DNA of 44,985 bases, from NCBI GenBank assembly GCA_029260375.1, contig JAJDDI010000050.1:1-44985 (forward strand). Reading direction: 5' to 3'. This DNA comes from Phycisphaerales bacterium. Its GTDB lineage: Bacteria; Planctomycetota; Phycisphaerae; Phycisphaerales; UBA1924. A program made the position numbers and the translations under genes. Positions within the stretch are counted from its first letter, which is position 1, and every line of letters starts with the position of its first letter. Shown piece after piece: positions 1 to 7,688 of this stretch. Under the pieces are notes generated by a model. That model was not told the DNA's origin. It did no database searches and saw only the letters and a list, made by a program, of their open reading frames with translations.

Positions 1-49
1 GATCGCCGATGACGACCTCCTCACCTTCTCGCCTTGTGATAACCAGCAT
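1..49 (-). CDS. csrA: Carbon storage regulator CsrA, 5' end only
   Basis: The minus strand from 49 encodes 16 residues, MLVITRREGEEVVIGD, before the window edge. This matches the conserved first beta-strands of CsrA/RsmA (typically MLILTRRxGExxxIGD). CsrA is a small dimeric RNA-binding protein that binds GGA motifs in mRNA leaders and controls translation and stability. A GGAG ribosome site lies 7 bases before the ATG. A TATCCT hexamer at 104-109 on the same strand could be its -10 box, leaving a leader of about 50 bases. That leader contains several GGA triplets, which would suit autoregulation, although this is only inference. The rest of the gene is outside the window. Confidence 0.85.
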   Translation of the reverse strand, partial: MLVITRREGEEVVIGD

Positions 50-103
50 TCGACGACTCCCGTCTCCGAGGCCCGGAGTCCTCCCAGGCCCTTGTGTGGC
101 AGG

Positions 104-109
104 AGGATA
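104..109 (-). promoter_or_regulatory. Possible -10 box of csrA
   Basis: TATCCT on the minus strand, 54 bases before the csrA ATG. It fits the TANNNT hexamer seen before many genes here. No clear -35 box is visible. Confidence 0.35.
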
Positions 110-196
110 CCATCGCGGACCGCCCAACAAAAGCGCGGCGGCTCCGGTTTCCCCCATGGCGTCCACAGTTCATCCTGATCTTGGTGGTTTGGGTCG

Positions 197-454
197 TTAG
201 TCGACGGCCTGCACGCCCGAGACGGACGGGACATGCTCTCGCAAGTTCCGCTCAATTCCCAGTTTAAGCGTCATCGAACTCGATGGGCAGCCCACACAAG
301 CCCCGTGGAGACGGATTCGCACGGTGCCGTCCTGGTCGATGCCGACAAACTCGACATCGCCCCCGTCGGCCTGGATGGCGGGGCGGATCATCTCGATGAT
401 CCGAGAGACCTGGGCCTCGACCTCGGGTCCTGCTGGCAGATCTGTCTCACTCAC
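197..454 (-). CDS. NifU C-terminal-domain Fe-S cluster scaffold protein
   Basis: An 85-residue stand-alone NifU C-terminal domain, the type found in Nfu proteins, which holds a [4Fe-4S] cluster between two subunits and passes it to target enzymes in the cytoplasm. The domain spans residues 11-85. It contains the IRPAIQADGGDVEF segment (23-36) and the cluster-binding pair C53-V-G-C56 followed by PSSS. The start chosen is GTG at 454, with GGAG about 10 bases upstream. An open frame continues upstream to 601, but that part is not Nfu-like and overlaps the promoter region of the divergent gene. No other Fe-S assembly gene is nearby, and csrA lies downstream on the same strand. Confidence 0.85.
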   Translation of the reverse strand: MSETDLPAGPEVEAQVSRIIEMIRPAIQADGGDVEFVGIDQDGTVRIRLHGACVGCPSSSMTLKLGIERNLREHVPSVSGVQAVD

Positions 455-490
455 GCGGCGGCGCTCCAGGCTCTTCGTTCGACCGAATCC

Positions 491-496
491 ATAGTA
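491..496 (-). promoter_or_regulatory. Possible -10 box of the nfu-like gene
   Basis: TACTAT on the minus strand, 36 bases before the GTG at 454. It leaves a short leader that contains the GGAG ribosome site. Confidence 0.4.
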
Positions 497-572
497 CGCA
501 TCCGACCGGTCCCCGTACAGGTGATGCGCTGGGCTTCGGAGCGATCGCGAGCACCGCGTCATCTGCGAGCGA

Positions 573-578
573 TACACT
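573..578 (+). promoter_or_regulatory. -10 box placing transcription start at or near the ATG
   Basis: TACACT ends 8 bases before the ATG at 587. No Shine-Dalgarno sequence fits between them. The spacing predicts a leaderless or nearly leaderless mRNA. Confidence 0.5.
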
Positions 579-586
579 TTGCCCCC

Positions 587-2131
587 ATGCCCCAAGTTCA
601 CACCCGATCATTCGTCGCCGCCATCCTCTGCCTCGTGCTGCCCCTGGCTGGCTGCAGCCAGCCCAAGTACCAGGCGAGCGGCGATCCCATCCTGGACCTC
701 CGGAATCCCGACCTGAGCGAGCGGAAGCGGCTCGATGCCGCAGAGACGGCCTGGGGCGAGGTCCGGGGGGGCGCCCGCGATCTTGGTGACTCGCGCCAGG
801 CGTTCAAGGACCTGGCGTGGTCGCAGTCCACGCCGCTGCCGATCCGCCAGCGCCTGGTGGCCCTGCTCATGGAGGACGCCAGCCCGGAGGGGACCGAGGA
901 CTCGCACCGTCTGGCGGGCCTGATGCTGCCTCGTGAGACGGAGCGTTCGATCGTGGCGATCCTGGCCTCGGCCGCGGGCTCGCACGGGTGGACGGACCTG
1001 ACGCCCGCGCTCGTGCGGAGCTACGCGCGCCCGATCGAGGACGTGGACGACTCGATCCGGACGGAGCGGGCCGCGCTGCGAGATCTGCACCCGGGGCGTG
1101 ACATCGAGGAAGTGGTTTTTGAGGTGTTTCTCGACCCGGGCGAGGCGCCCGGCGGAGAGGGGTTTCGCTGGGCCGAGCGGGCCAGAGCGGACGCGTGGGA
1201 GCTGCTCTCCAGGCTGGACCCGGACGGCGCCGCGCGGACGACGTTGCTCACGACAAACCTGAACGCGGGGAGCGGCCTCAACGAGGAGACGAGCAATCTG
1301 GTCGCGGACCTGCGCCGATGCCTGCACGAGATGGGCACGATCCCGCGGACGGCGATGGAGCTCGAATGGATGCGTTCGCTTCAGCGCGCCCAGGACAAAC
1401 AGCAGCGCGAGCTGAACTCCGCGTGGTGGTCGCAGGCGTCCGGGCACGTCGCGTCCCTGTCGGGTGAGCGGCGCAACGGGCTGGAGCTTCGCCACCTGGA
1501 GGCGATCCGCTGGGCGGGCGAGCACCGCCCGCAGTGGCTCAATGCCTCGCGTGAGCAGCTGCTCGCCGAACTCGACCAGAGCGTCGGGCGGCGCGAGGTG
1601 TTCCGAAGGACCAACGAGCTGGGCGAGGACCGGAGCGTGGGGGCGTACCGCTACCGAGACTGGCGCCCGAGCCTGGACTGGGCGGACGCCCTGACCCTGC
1701 TGGTGGTTGACGAGGCGCTCCAGGAGACCGAGGTCCGGGCGCGCCTGTTCCAGTACGCCAAGGCCGACCGGGACGACAAGAAGACCGAGTACGGTGGGAC
1801 GCTCGAGGCCCGCGACGTGAACCCGGGATCTGGCGACGGGTTCCGCCTGGTCCTCTTCCGTCCGCGGGCCAGCGACCGACGCGACGACAAGCGGTTCGTG
1901 GCCAGCGACGACATGCTCCGGTACTCGGACCGGTCGCTGGCGCACTTCCACATGCACGTCCAGAACGCCAAGAACGGAAAGTTCGCGGGCCCCAGCGGTG
2001 AGGATCTGCGGTATTGCACGCGATCGGGGCGGACCTGCCTTGTGTTCACCTCACTGAACGCCGATCGGATGAACGTGGATCTGTACACACCCAACGGGAC
2101 GCTGATCGACCTGGGCTCGCTGGCCCGTTGA
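587..2131 (+). CDS. Hypothetical lipoprotein
   Basis: A 514-residue protein of unknown function. Residues 1-23 are a lipoprotein signal peptide: a short positive N-terminus, a hydrophobic core, and the lipobox L20-A-G-C23. Lipid attachment at Cys23 would anchor it to a membrane on the outer side of the cytoplasmic membrane. The rest is hydrophilic, rich in Arg, Asp and Glu, looks mostly helical and has no further membrane segment. I recognise no catalytic motif. The ATG at 587 is chosen because it places the signal peptide at the N-terminus and sits 8 bases after TACACT. The frame is open further upstream to 233, but that part overlaps the nfu-like gene antisense. The next gene, an M48 protease, follows after 37 bases, so the two may be co-transcribed. 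Confidence 0.75.
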   Translation: MPQVHTRSFVAAILCLVLPLAGCSQPKYQASGDPILDLRNPDLSERKRLDAAETAWGEVRGGARDLGDSRQAFKDLAWSQSTPLPIRQRLVALLMEDASPEGTEDSHRLAGLMLPRETERSIVAILASAAGSHGWTDLTPALVRSYARPIEDVDDSIRTERAALRDLHPGRDIEEVVFEVFLDPGEAPGGEGFRWAERARADAWELLSRLDPDGAARTTLLTTNLNAGSGLNEETSNLVADLRRCLHEMGTIPRTAMELEWMRSLQRAQDKQQRELNSAWWSQASGHVASLSGERRNGLELRHLEAIRWAGEHRPQWLNASREQLLAELDQSVGRREVFRRTNELGEDRSVGAYRYRDWRPSLDWADALTLLVVDEALQETEVRARLFQYAKADRDDKKTEYGGTLEARDVNPGSGDGFRLVLFRPRASDRRDDKRFVASDDMLRYSDRSLAHFHMHVQNAKNGKFAGPSGEDLRYCTRSGRTCLVFTSLNADRMNVDLYTPNGTLIDLGSLAR

Positions 2132-2132
2132 T

Positions 2133-2153
2133 CGTCCCGGCGTTCCTGGGACG
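2133..2153 (+). terminator. Weak hairpin after the lipoprotein gene
   Basis: CGTCCC (2133-2138) can pair with GGGACG (2148-2153) across a 9-base loop, just after the stop codon. No T-run follows, so it may be only a processing or attenuating hairpin. Confidence 0.25.
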
Positions 2154-2168
2154 GGCGGCTGGCGCATC

Positions 2169-3605
2169 ATGATTCATGTCGGCGTGATCATCGCGTTCCT
2201 GACGGTATACCTGCGGGAGGCGCTGTCCGCGCCCATGCTGGCGGGGCGGCTGACCACGAGCGAGATCGTCGTGCTCTCGATCGTGCCGCTGATCGGGTGG
2301 GGTGGGGCGTACCACGTGTACGTCTGGCGCTGTGCGCGTCGGATCGACCGGGAGGGGAGCCACCGGGCGGTCCGGGGGACCGAACGCGCCACGCGCATGT
2401 TCATGATCGCGGCGCTCGTGCAGCACGCGGCGGCGGTCCTCGTGTTCGGGTGGCTGGACCTGGTCCGGTCGTGGATCGGCAACCCCGTGTTGATCGACGA
2501 ACTGATCGTGCTGCTCACGCCCATGCTGGCAATGAGCTACGCGTACTTTGTGATGTACCCGATCGACAGGCGCCTGCGTGAGGCGGCGCTGCTCTCACGG
2601 ATTGAACGCGGCGAGCCGGTGCACCCGTTCCCGTCGCGCACGCGGTTCGTCCTGCTCTCGACCCGTCAGCACGTGCTCTTCCTGCTCGTACCCCTGGGCG
2701 CGATTCTCGCGTGGAACGAGGCGTCGGTGTTCGCGCTCGACGCCGTGGGTGTGGACGGCCAGAGCGCGATCGCCTCGGGCGTGCAGATGGGCGGGGCGCT
2801 GATCGTGCTGGTCCTGATGCCCCCCGTGCTGTGCCGCCTCTGGGACACGGTTCCGCTGGGCGAGGGGGAGATCCGCGACGCGATCCGCGAGACCTGCGAC
2901 GCGCACCGGGTGCGTGTGCGTGAGCTGCTGCTGTGGCGAACGGGCGGGACGATGGTCAACGGGGCGGTCATCGGGATCCTGCCCCGCCTGCGGTACGTGG
3001 TGATCACCGACGCGCTGCTCGAGATGCTCGAGCCCGAGCAGGTCGCGGCGGTCGCGGCCCACGAGGTGGGGCATGTTCGCCGGCGGCACATGCTGTGGCT
3101 GGCGCTCTCGGTCCTGGGCGCCGTGATGGTGCTGGGCACGCCGCTGGGGTGGGGCGTGAATCTCGTGCTCGGAACACCCGCGGGCGAGCTGCCGATGGCG
3201 GAGGAGTCCGCGGTGGTGATCGTGCTCGGGCTGACGCTGCTGGGCGTGCTGGTGGCGATGGGTCTGGTGAGCCGGAGGTTCGAGTGGCAGGCCGACGCGT
3301 TCGCGGTCCAGCATCTGAGCGGGATGCGACCCGGCAAAGAAGACGTGAGCATCTCGCCCGAGGCCGCGGCGGCGATGATCGGGGCGCTGCGCCGGGTGGC
3401 CCGCCTCAACGCGATCGACCCGAACCGGTTCACATGGCGGCACGGATCGATCCGGACGCGCCAGAAGCGGATCGCCGCGCTGATCGGCGAGCCCGCTGAC
3501 GCGCTGGACGTGGACCGCCTCGCGGGCTGGGTGAAGCTCGGATGCGTCGCGTGCCTGGTCGTGGGGGCGTGCTTCATCGCGCTCGACCTCTCGGTGATCC
3601 CCTGA
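2169..3605 (+). CDS. M48-family integral membrane zinc metalloprotease
   Basis: A 478-residue membrane protein with the M48 (HtpX/Ste24) zinc site. H298-E-V-G-H302 lies in the segment AVAAHEVGHVRRRHM. The third-ligand motif E-x3-D is E372-WQA-D376. Several hydrophobic segments come before the catalytic part (near residues 1-20, 40-55, 85-130, 165-185 and 200-220). Two more follow HEVGH, at about 308-330 and 345-365, and a last one is at the C-terminus. M48 membrane proteases degrade damaged membrane proteins or process peptides with the active site facing the cytoplasm. The stretch DALLEMLEPEQVAAV before HEVGH is typical of the HtpX/YhfN branch. No substrate can be inferred from the neighbours, which are two unknown lipoproteins. 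Confidence 0.85.
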   Translation: MIHVGVIIAFLTVYLREALSAPMLAGRLTTSEIVVLSIVPLIGWGGAYHVYVWRCARRIDREGSHRAVRGTERATRMFMIAALVQHAAAVLVFGWLDLVRSWIGNPVLIDELIVLLTPMLAMSYAYFVMYPIDRRLREAALLSRIERGEPVHPFPSRTRFVLLSTRQHVLFLLVPLGAILAWNEASVFALDAVGVDGQSAIASGVQMGGALIVLVLMPPVLCRLWDTVPLGEGEIRDAIRETCDAHRVRVRELLLWRTGGTMVNGAVIGILPRLRYVVITDALLEMLEPEQVAAVAAHEVGHVRRRHMLWLALSVLGAVMVLGTPLGWGVNLVLGTPAGELPMAEESAVVIVLGLTLLGVLVAMGLVSRRFEWQADAFAVQHLSGMRPGKEDVSISPEAAAAMIGALRRVARLNAIDPNRFTWRHGSIRTRQKRIAALIGEPADALDVDRLAGWVKLGCVACLVVGACFIALDLSVIP

Positions 3606-3625
3606 CGACCCGATCGCCACCGAGT

Positions 3626-3655
3626 CCTCGCGTTATGCGCAGCATCTGCGCGAGG
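3626..3655 (+). terminator. Hairpin after the M48 protease gene
   Basis: GCGCAG (3637-3642) and CTGCGC (3646-3651) form a perfect stem with a 3-base loop. An alternative outer stem is CCTCGCG (3626-3632) with CGCGAGG (3649-3655). It lies in the 174-base gap before the next gene. No T-run follows. The rest of the gap shows nothing clear. Confidence 0.4.
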
Positions 3656-3779
3656 GTGGGGATCGGGAGGCCCTCTTCAAGTGCGAGATGCACGGGCGCG
3701 CCGCTTGGTGTGGGGAGATTGACCCCTCGGGGCGATAGATGGGCCGGGTCTACGCCCTTCCCGACTCAGGAGATCACGG

Positions 3780-4925
3780 ATGCACCTCAGATTCCTGCCC
3801 GGCGCGTTGGTCGCCCTCGCCCTCACGCTCCCCGGCTGCGCAAGCCGGCACGCGACCAGGGAGGCGCCCACGACCGGCGCGTGGGCGGTCCAGAGCGTCG
3901 GCTGGGGACCCGCCCAGCAGGGGATGCTCGACCTGAGCTCGCTCGCCCTGGACGCGGGCGCAACGGTGATGTACGCCGGCGACGATCGTGTGTCCCCGAT
4001 GTACGCCGTGGAGTTCGGCGCTGATCGGTCGTTCTGGCGTGTCGAGGAGTTCGAGCCCAGGCCGCGCGTCGATCTGAAGTGGGTCCAGACCCTGATCGAC
4101 GACCTGCACAATACAACGCTGTGCATGGTCTCGTGCGAGATTGACCGGCGGATCGCCGAGGCCAGCGCCAGGGATCGGATGGACGAGCGGACAGACCTGG
4201 CCCGCGAGGTGTTGCACGCCGAGGGCGACCAGCCCTGGAGTTCGGCGCGGGTCGGCAAGCTGGGCTCGCTGCTGCACGAGCGTCACGCGATGGCGCAGGA
4301 ATCGGCGGAGAGAATCCGCGAGCACCTGCGCGAGGCGCACGCGCACGCGGTCGAGGTCGAGCGGGAGCTGACCAAGCTGCTCTCGGGCGAGAACGTGCTC
4401 GTGCTGCGCTGGAACACGGGGTCAGAGGAGGAGACCGGGTACGCGGTGCTCTCGGGTCTGCGCCGCGTTCGCCTCGTGCTCGGGCGCGACTTCGCGAGCG
4501 AGCCGGCGTTCCCCTCGATCGACCAACGCCGGCGCCTGGGCTGGAGCCGCGCCACGGGGCTTGTGACCACGGCGCTGCAGGCGCGGGAGATCGTTTACAT
4601 CTCACGCCGCGACCTGGGCGCCTCGGTTGGGCAGTTGCTTGAGGCGAGCGCCGGCCAGCTCACCCGCACGCTCGACGACGAGGGCGTGATCGGCGTCAAC
4701 GCCGCGATCGCCCAGGGACACCAGCGGATGAGCGCCCTGGTCTCACGCGGACGCCTGAGCGAGCCCCGGCGGTACGCGGTGCGGATGAACTGGGAGCGGT
4801 TCCTCACGGGCGAGCTGCCCCCCGCGTTCAGCGCCGAGTCGATGGGCGACGACGGGCGGTGGGTGACCTTCGCCGTCGCGACGACACAGCTGCGGACGCT
4901 CAAGAAGATGGGCCGCCTGGACTGA
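3780..4925 (+). CDS. Hypothetical lipoprotein
   Basis: A 381-residue protein of unknown function. The first 20 residues are a lipoprotein signal peptide ending in LPGC (Cys20). A good ribosome site, AGGAG, lies about 8 bases before the ATG. The middle (about residues 110-200) is rich in Arg, Glu and Ala, is probably a long amphipathic or coiled-coil helix, and carries a His-rich stretch (REAHAHAVEVERELTKLL). I recognise no enzymatic motif. It has its own upstream gap, ends 54 bases before the M20 hydrolase gene, and that gene has its own -10 box. Membership in the following catabolic operon is therefore doubtful. Confidence 0.7.
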   Translation: MHLRFLPGALVALALTLPGCASRHATREAPTTGAWAVQSVGWGPAQQGMLDLSSLALDAGATVMYAGDDRVSPMYAVEFGADRSFWRVEEFEPRPRVDLKWVQTLIDDLHNTTLCMVSCEIDRRIAEASARDRMDERTDLAREVLHAEGDQPWSSARVGKLGSLLHERHAMAQESAERIREHLREAHAHAVEVERELTKLLSGENVLVLRWNTGSEEETGYAVLSGLRRVRLVLGRDFASEPAFPSIDQRRRLGWSRATGLVTTALQAREIVYISRRDLGASVGQLLEASAGQLTRTLDDEGVIGVNAAIAQGHQRMSALVSRGRLSEPRRYAVRMNWERFLTGELPPAFSAESMGDDGRWVTFAVATTQLRTLKKMGRLD

Positions 4926-4968
4926 GCCCGGAGGACCCGCTGACGCGGGGCCAGACGGGGCGGGAGCC

Positions 4969-4974
4969 TACAGT
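4969..4974 (+). promoter_or_regulatory. -10 box of the AST-like operon, leaderless layout
   Basis: TACAGT ends 5 bases before the GTG start at 4980. It is the first promoter-like element of the M20-aminotransferase-astA-astD cluster. Confidence 0.5.
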
Positions 4975-4979
4975 CGCCT

Positions 4980-6182
4980 GTGGCGCTGACACCGACCGAA
5001 ACCAGGCTCTGCGAGGCGATCGAGGCGAAGCGCTCGATGCTGCTCGACGACCTGCGCCTGCATGTTGGAACGCCCACCGGCGGGTTTAACACGCCCGCGC
5101 TCGACGAGACCCGGGCCCGCTTCCTTGCCCGTCTCGAGGCGCTTGGGGCTGCGACCGAGCTGGTCCCGGGCGACCCCAAGCCCGAATGGCTGCCCGGCGG
5201 CGCCGGCTCGAGCATCCCGCCCACGGCCATCTGCCGGCGCCCGGACACGACACCCAAGTCCGTCCTCATCACCGGGCACCTCGACACGGTCCACGACCCG
5301 AACGGCCCATTCCGCGAGCTGACCATCGCCCCGGACGCCAAGACCGCGACCGGCCCTGGCTGTGTTGACATGAAGGGCGGGCTCGTCATCGCGATGGCGG
5401 CGCTCGAGGCCCTGCACGAGATCGGCGTCCCCGCGTCGTGGGGGTTCTTGATGAACTCCGACGAGGAGACGGGAAGCTTCCACTCGGCCAGGGCCATCGC
5501 CGACGAGAGCGCTCGCTACGACCTCGGGCTCGCGCTGGAGCCGGCGATGGCCGGCGGGGAGCTGGCGGTCGAGCGATCCGGGTCCGGGCAGTTCATGATC
5601 GAGTGCCGCGGGCGGGCGGCGCACGTGGGGCGGTCGTTCACCGAGGGCGTGTCCGCCGTGACGGCGCTGGCCGAGCGGATCACCGCGGTGGGCGCCATGC
5701 CCGAGCCCGAGAGGGGGCGGATCCTGAGTATCGGACCCGTCGAGGGTGGTGTCGCGACCAACGCGGTGCCCGATCGGGCCCGCGCCTGGGGCAACGCACG
5801 CTTCCCGACCCCGGAAGCGGCCGATGAGATCGGCTCGATGCTCAGCACTCTGGCCACATCTCCCGACGCGATGCCCAGGGCGATCGTGCACACCTGCTTC
5901 AACCGCCCCGCCAAGCCGCTGATCCCCGCGACGCAGCGCCTGGCGCTCGCGGCGAGGCAGGCCGCCGAGGATCTGGGCCAATCGCTGCCGTTTGCCAGCA
6001 CGGGCGGGGTGTGCGACGGCAATATCATGCAGAGCGCCGGGCTGCCCACGATCGACACCCTGGGTGTCCGGGGCGGGGGACTGCACACGCCCGATGAATG
6101 GATCGAACTGCCGAGCCTGGTCGAGCGTTGTCAGCTGCTCGCCCTGCTCATCGCCCGCCTCTGCGAGCGCGGCGCCGACTGA
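4980..6182 (+). CDS. M20-family N-acyl-amino-acid hydrolase, possible succinylglutamate desuccinylase
   Basis: A 400-residue M20 metallohydrolase of the carboxypeptidase G2 / DapE / ArgE superfamily. The two-zinc site is complete: H100-L-D102 (TGHLDTVHDP), bridging D130 (CVDMKGG), the catalytic pair E162-E163 (NSDEETGS), E187 (ALEP) and H369 (GGGLHTPDEW). The dimerisation-domain motif GRAAHVG is at 211-217. Family members cut amide bonds of N-acyl amino acids, and carboxypeptidase G2 itself acts on N-acyl-glutamates. It begins an operon with an aminotransferase, AstA and AstD, and no AstE (an M14-type enzyme) is present. I infer that it may release glutamate from N-succinylglutamate. Folate-type or dipeptide substrates remain possible. 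The start is GTG, with the -10 box only 5 bases upstream. Confidence 0.85.
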   Translation: MALTPTETRLCEAIEAKRSMLLDDLRLHVGTPTGGFNTPALDETRARFLARLEALGAATELVPGDPKPEWLPGGAGSSIPPTAICRRPDTTPKSVLITGHLDTVHDPNGPFRELTIAPDAKTATGPGCVDMKGGLVIAMAALEALHEIGVPASWGFLMNSDEETGSFHSARAIADESARYDLGLALEPAMAGGELAVERSGSGQFMIECRGRAAHVGRSFTEGVSAVTALAERITAVGAMPEPERGRILSIGPVEGGVATNAVPDRARAWGNARFPTPEAADEIGSMLSTLATSPDAMPRAIVHTCFNRPAKPLIPATQRLALAARQAAEDLGQSLPFASTGGVCDGNIMQSAGLPTIDTLGVRGGGLHTPDEWIELPSLVERCQLLALLIARLCERGAD

Positions 6183-6200
6183 CGGGAACGGAGACTCCAC

Positions 6201-7655
6201 ATGACGACCACCACCAACGCGATGTCCGTCGGCCAACAGCTCACCCAGAGCCCGGTCGTCAACCAGGCCCTCGACGCGATCGTCGCTGAGGTGCGGGCCA
6301 AGAGCGCCCAGATCACCGAACCCCGCCCCCCGATCGACGGGCTCAGCGAGAGCTACGACGCCTTTCTCAAGCGGGCGGGCGCGACGCGCGGGCGCGGGCT
6401 GCTGTACCCCTACATCGGCTCGGGCGCCGGCAACGGGGCGCTCGTCGAGCTCATGGACGGCTCGGTCAAGTGGGACATGATCTGCGGGATCGGGGTCAAC
6501 TTCTTCGGGCACAGCGACCCGGATCTGACCCGTGCCGCGCTGGGCGCGGGCCTGAGCGACGTGACCAACCACGGCAACCTGCAGTCCAACTGGGGCCCGT
6601 ACCAGTTCTCCGAGACACTGCTCGAGCTGGCCGGGCGGAACAGCAACCTGTCGCAGGCGTTCATCTCGCCCACGGGCGCCCTGGCCAACGAGAACGCGCT
6701 CAAGGTCTGCTACCAGAAGCACGCCCCGGCGAGCCGCGTCATCGCGTTCGAGGACTGCTTCATGGGACGGACGGTCACCATGGCGCAGATCGGCGACTCC
6801 GCGGGCGCCCGCGTGGGCATCCCGCTCTCGACCCAGGTGGACTACATGCCCTTCTTCGACGAGATCGAGGCCGAGACGGTGGGCATCGGCGCGTACATCG
6901 ACGCGAGCGTCCGCAAGCTGCAGCAGTACATCGACCGGTACCCGCTCCAGCACGCGTGCTTCATCTTCGAGCTGATCCAGGGCGAGGGCGGGTTCAACAC
7001 CGCCAAGAAAGACTACTTCCGGGCGCTCATGGAGTGCTGCAAGGCCAACTCGATCGCGGTCTGGGACGACGAGATCCAGACGTTCGGGCGGACCGAGCGG
7101 ATGTTCGCCTACGAGGCCCTCGAGGTCGGCGATCTCGTGGATGTGTTCTGCGTGGGCAAGATGACCCAGGTCTGCGCCACGCTCTTCACCGAGCAGTACG
7201 CCCCCAAGCCCGGTCTGCTCTCGGGCACATTCACCGGATCCGGCTCCGCCTTCGATGTCGGCAACCGCATGCTCGAGCGCCTGCGTGACGGCGACTACTA
7301 CGGCGACGACGGAGTCATCGCCAAGCACCGCGACGCCTTCCGCAAGCAGGTGCGCGCCATGGCGTCCAAGCACCCCGAGTGGTTCCCCGAGGTGACCCAG
7401 GTCCCGGGCAAGCCGGGCGCCAGGGACATCGTGGGCGGCGCCGGCGGCATGATGCGCATGACCCCCTTCGGCGGGGACAAGTCAAAGGTGACCAAGGCCT
7501 GCCGCACGTGCTTCGACGAGGGCGTGGTGCTGTTCTACTGCGGGCACGGGCCGTACCACCTGCGGATGCTGCCCCCGCTGGGCGTGATGAAGCTCGAGGA
7601 CTGGCCGCGCGTGTTCGAGTGCGTGGAGCGCGGGCTGGCCAAGGCGTTCGGCTGA
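6201..7655 (+). CDS. Class III PLP-dependent aminotransferase, AstC-like by context
   Basis: A 484-residue fold-type I class III aminotransferase. The PLP site is visible: D290 in WDDEIQTFGRT, which contacts the pyridine nitrogen, and the Schiff-base lysine K320 in VFCVGKMTQ. It is longer than AstC/ArgD (about 400 residues) and has a distinctive N-terminus and a long middle segment, so it is a separate branch and not orthologous AstC. It lies 18 bases after the M20 gene and 33 bases before astA, with GGAG before its ATG. In the AST pathway this step turns N-succinylornithine and 2-oxoglutarate into N-succinylglutamate semialdehyde and glutamate. That role here is inferred from position. Other omega-amino substrates, such as lysine or a polyamine, are possible. 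Confidence 0.85.
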   Translation: MTTTTNAMSVGQQLTQSPVVNQALDAIVAEVRAKSAQITEPRPPIDGLSESYDAFLKRAGATRGRGLLYPYIGSGAGNGALVELMDGSVKWDMICGIGVNFFGHSDPDLTRAALGAGLSDVTNHGNLQSNWGPYQFSETLLELAGRNSNLSQAFISPTGALANENALKVCYQKHAPASRVIAFEDCFMGRTVTMAQIGDSAGARVGIPLSTQVDYMPFFDEIEAETVGIGAYIDASVRKLQQYIDRYPLQHACFIFELIQGEGGFNTAKKDYFRALMECCKANSIAVWDDEIQTFGRTERMFAYEALEVGDLVDVFCVGKMTQVCATLFTEQYAPKPGLLSGTFTGSGSAFDVGNRMLERLRDGDYYGDDGVIAKHRDAFRKQVRAMASKHPEWFPEVTQVPGKPGARDIVGGAGGMMRMTPFGGDKSKVTKACRTCFDEGVVLFYCGHGPYHLRMLPPLGVMKLEDWPRVFECVERGLAKAFG

Positions 7656-7688
7656 TCGCAGGCATCGGGGACGACCAGGGAGAGGCGC

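Noticed and set aside
9-200. Small plus-strand frame at the window start
   Set aside because: It overlaps csrA and its leader antisense and encodes a Pro/Ser/Arg-rich peptide without features.
608-1957. Long open frame (449 codons) antisense to the first lipoprotein gene
   Set aside because: Composition is Arg/Val/Leu/Gln/His-rich nonsense typical of a G+C-rich shadow frame, with no family motif. The plus-strand gene has a proper signal peptide and promoter.
4968-7373. Open frame of 801 codons antisense to the M20 and aminotransferase genes
   Set aside because: It covers two genes with intact catalytic motifs on the other strand, and shows only shadow composition.
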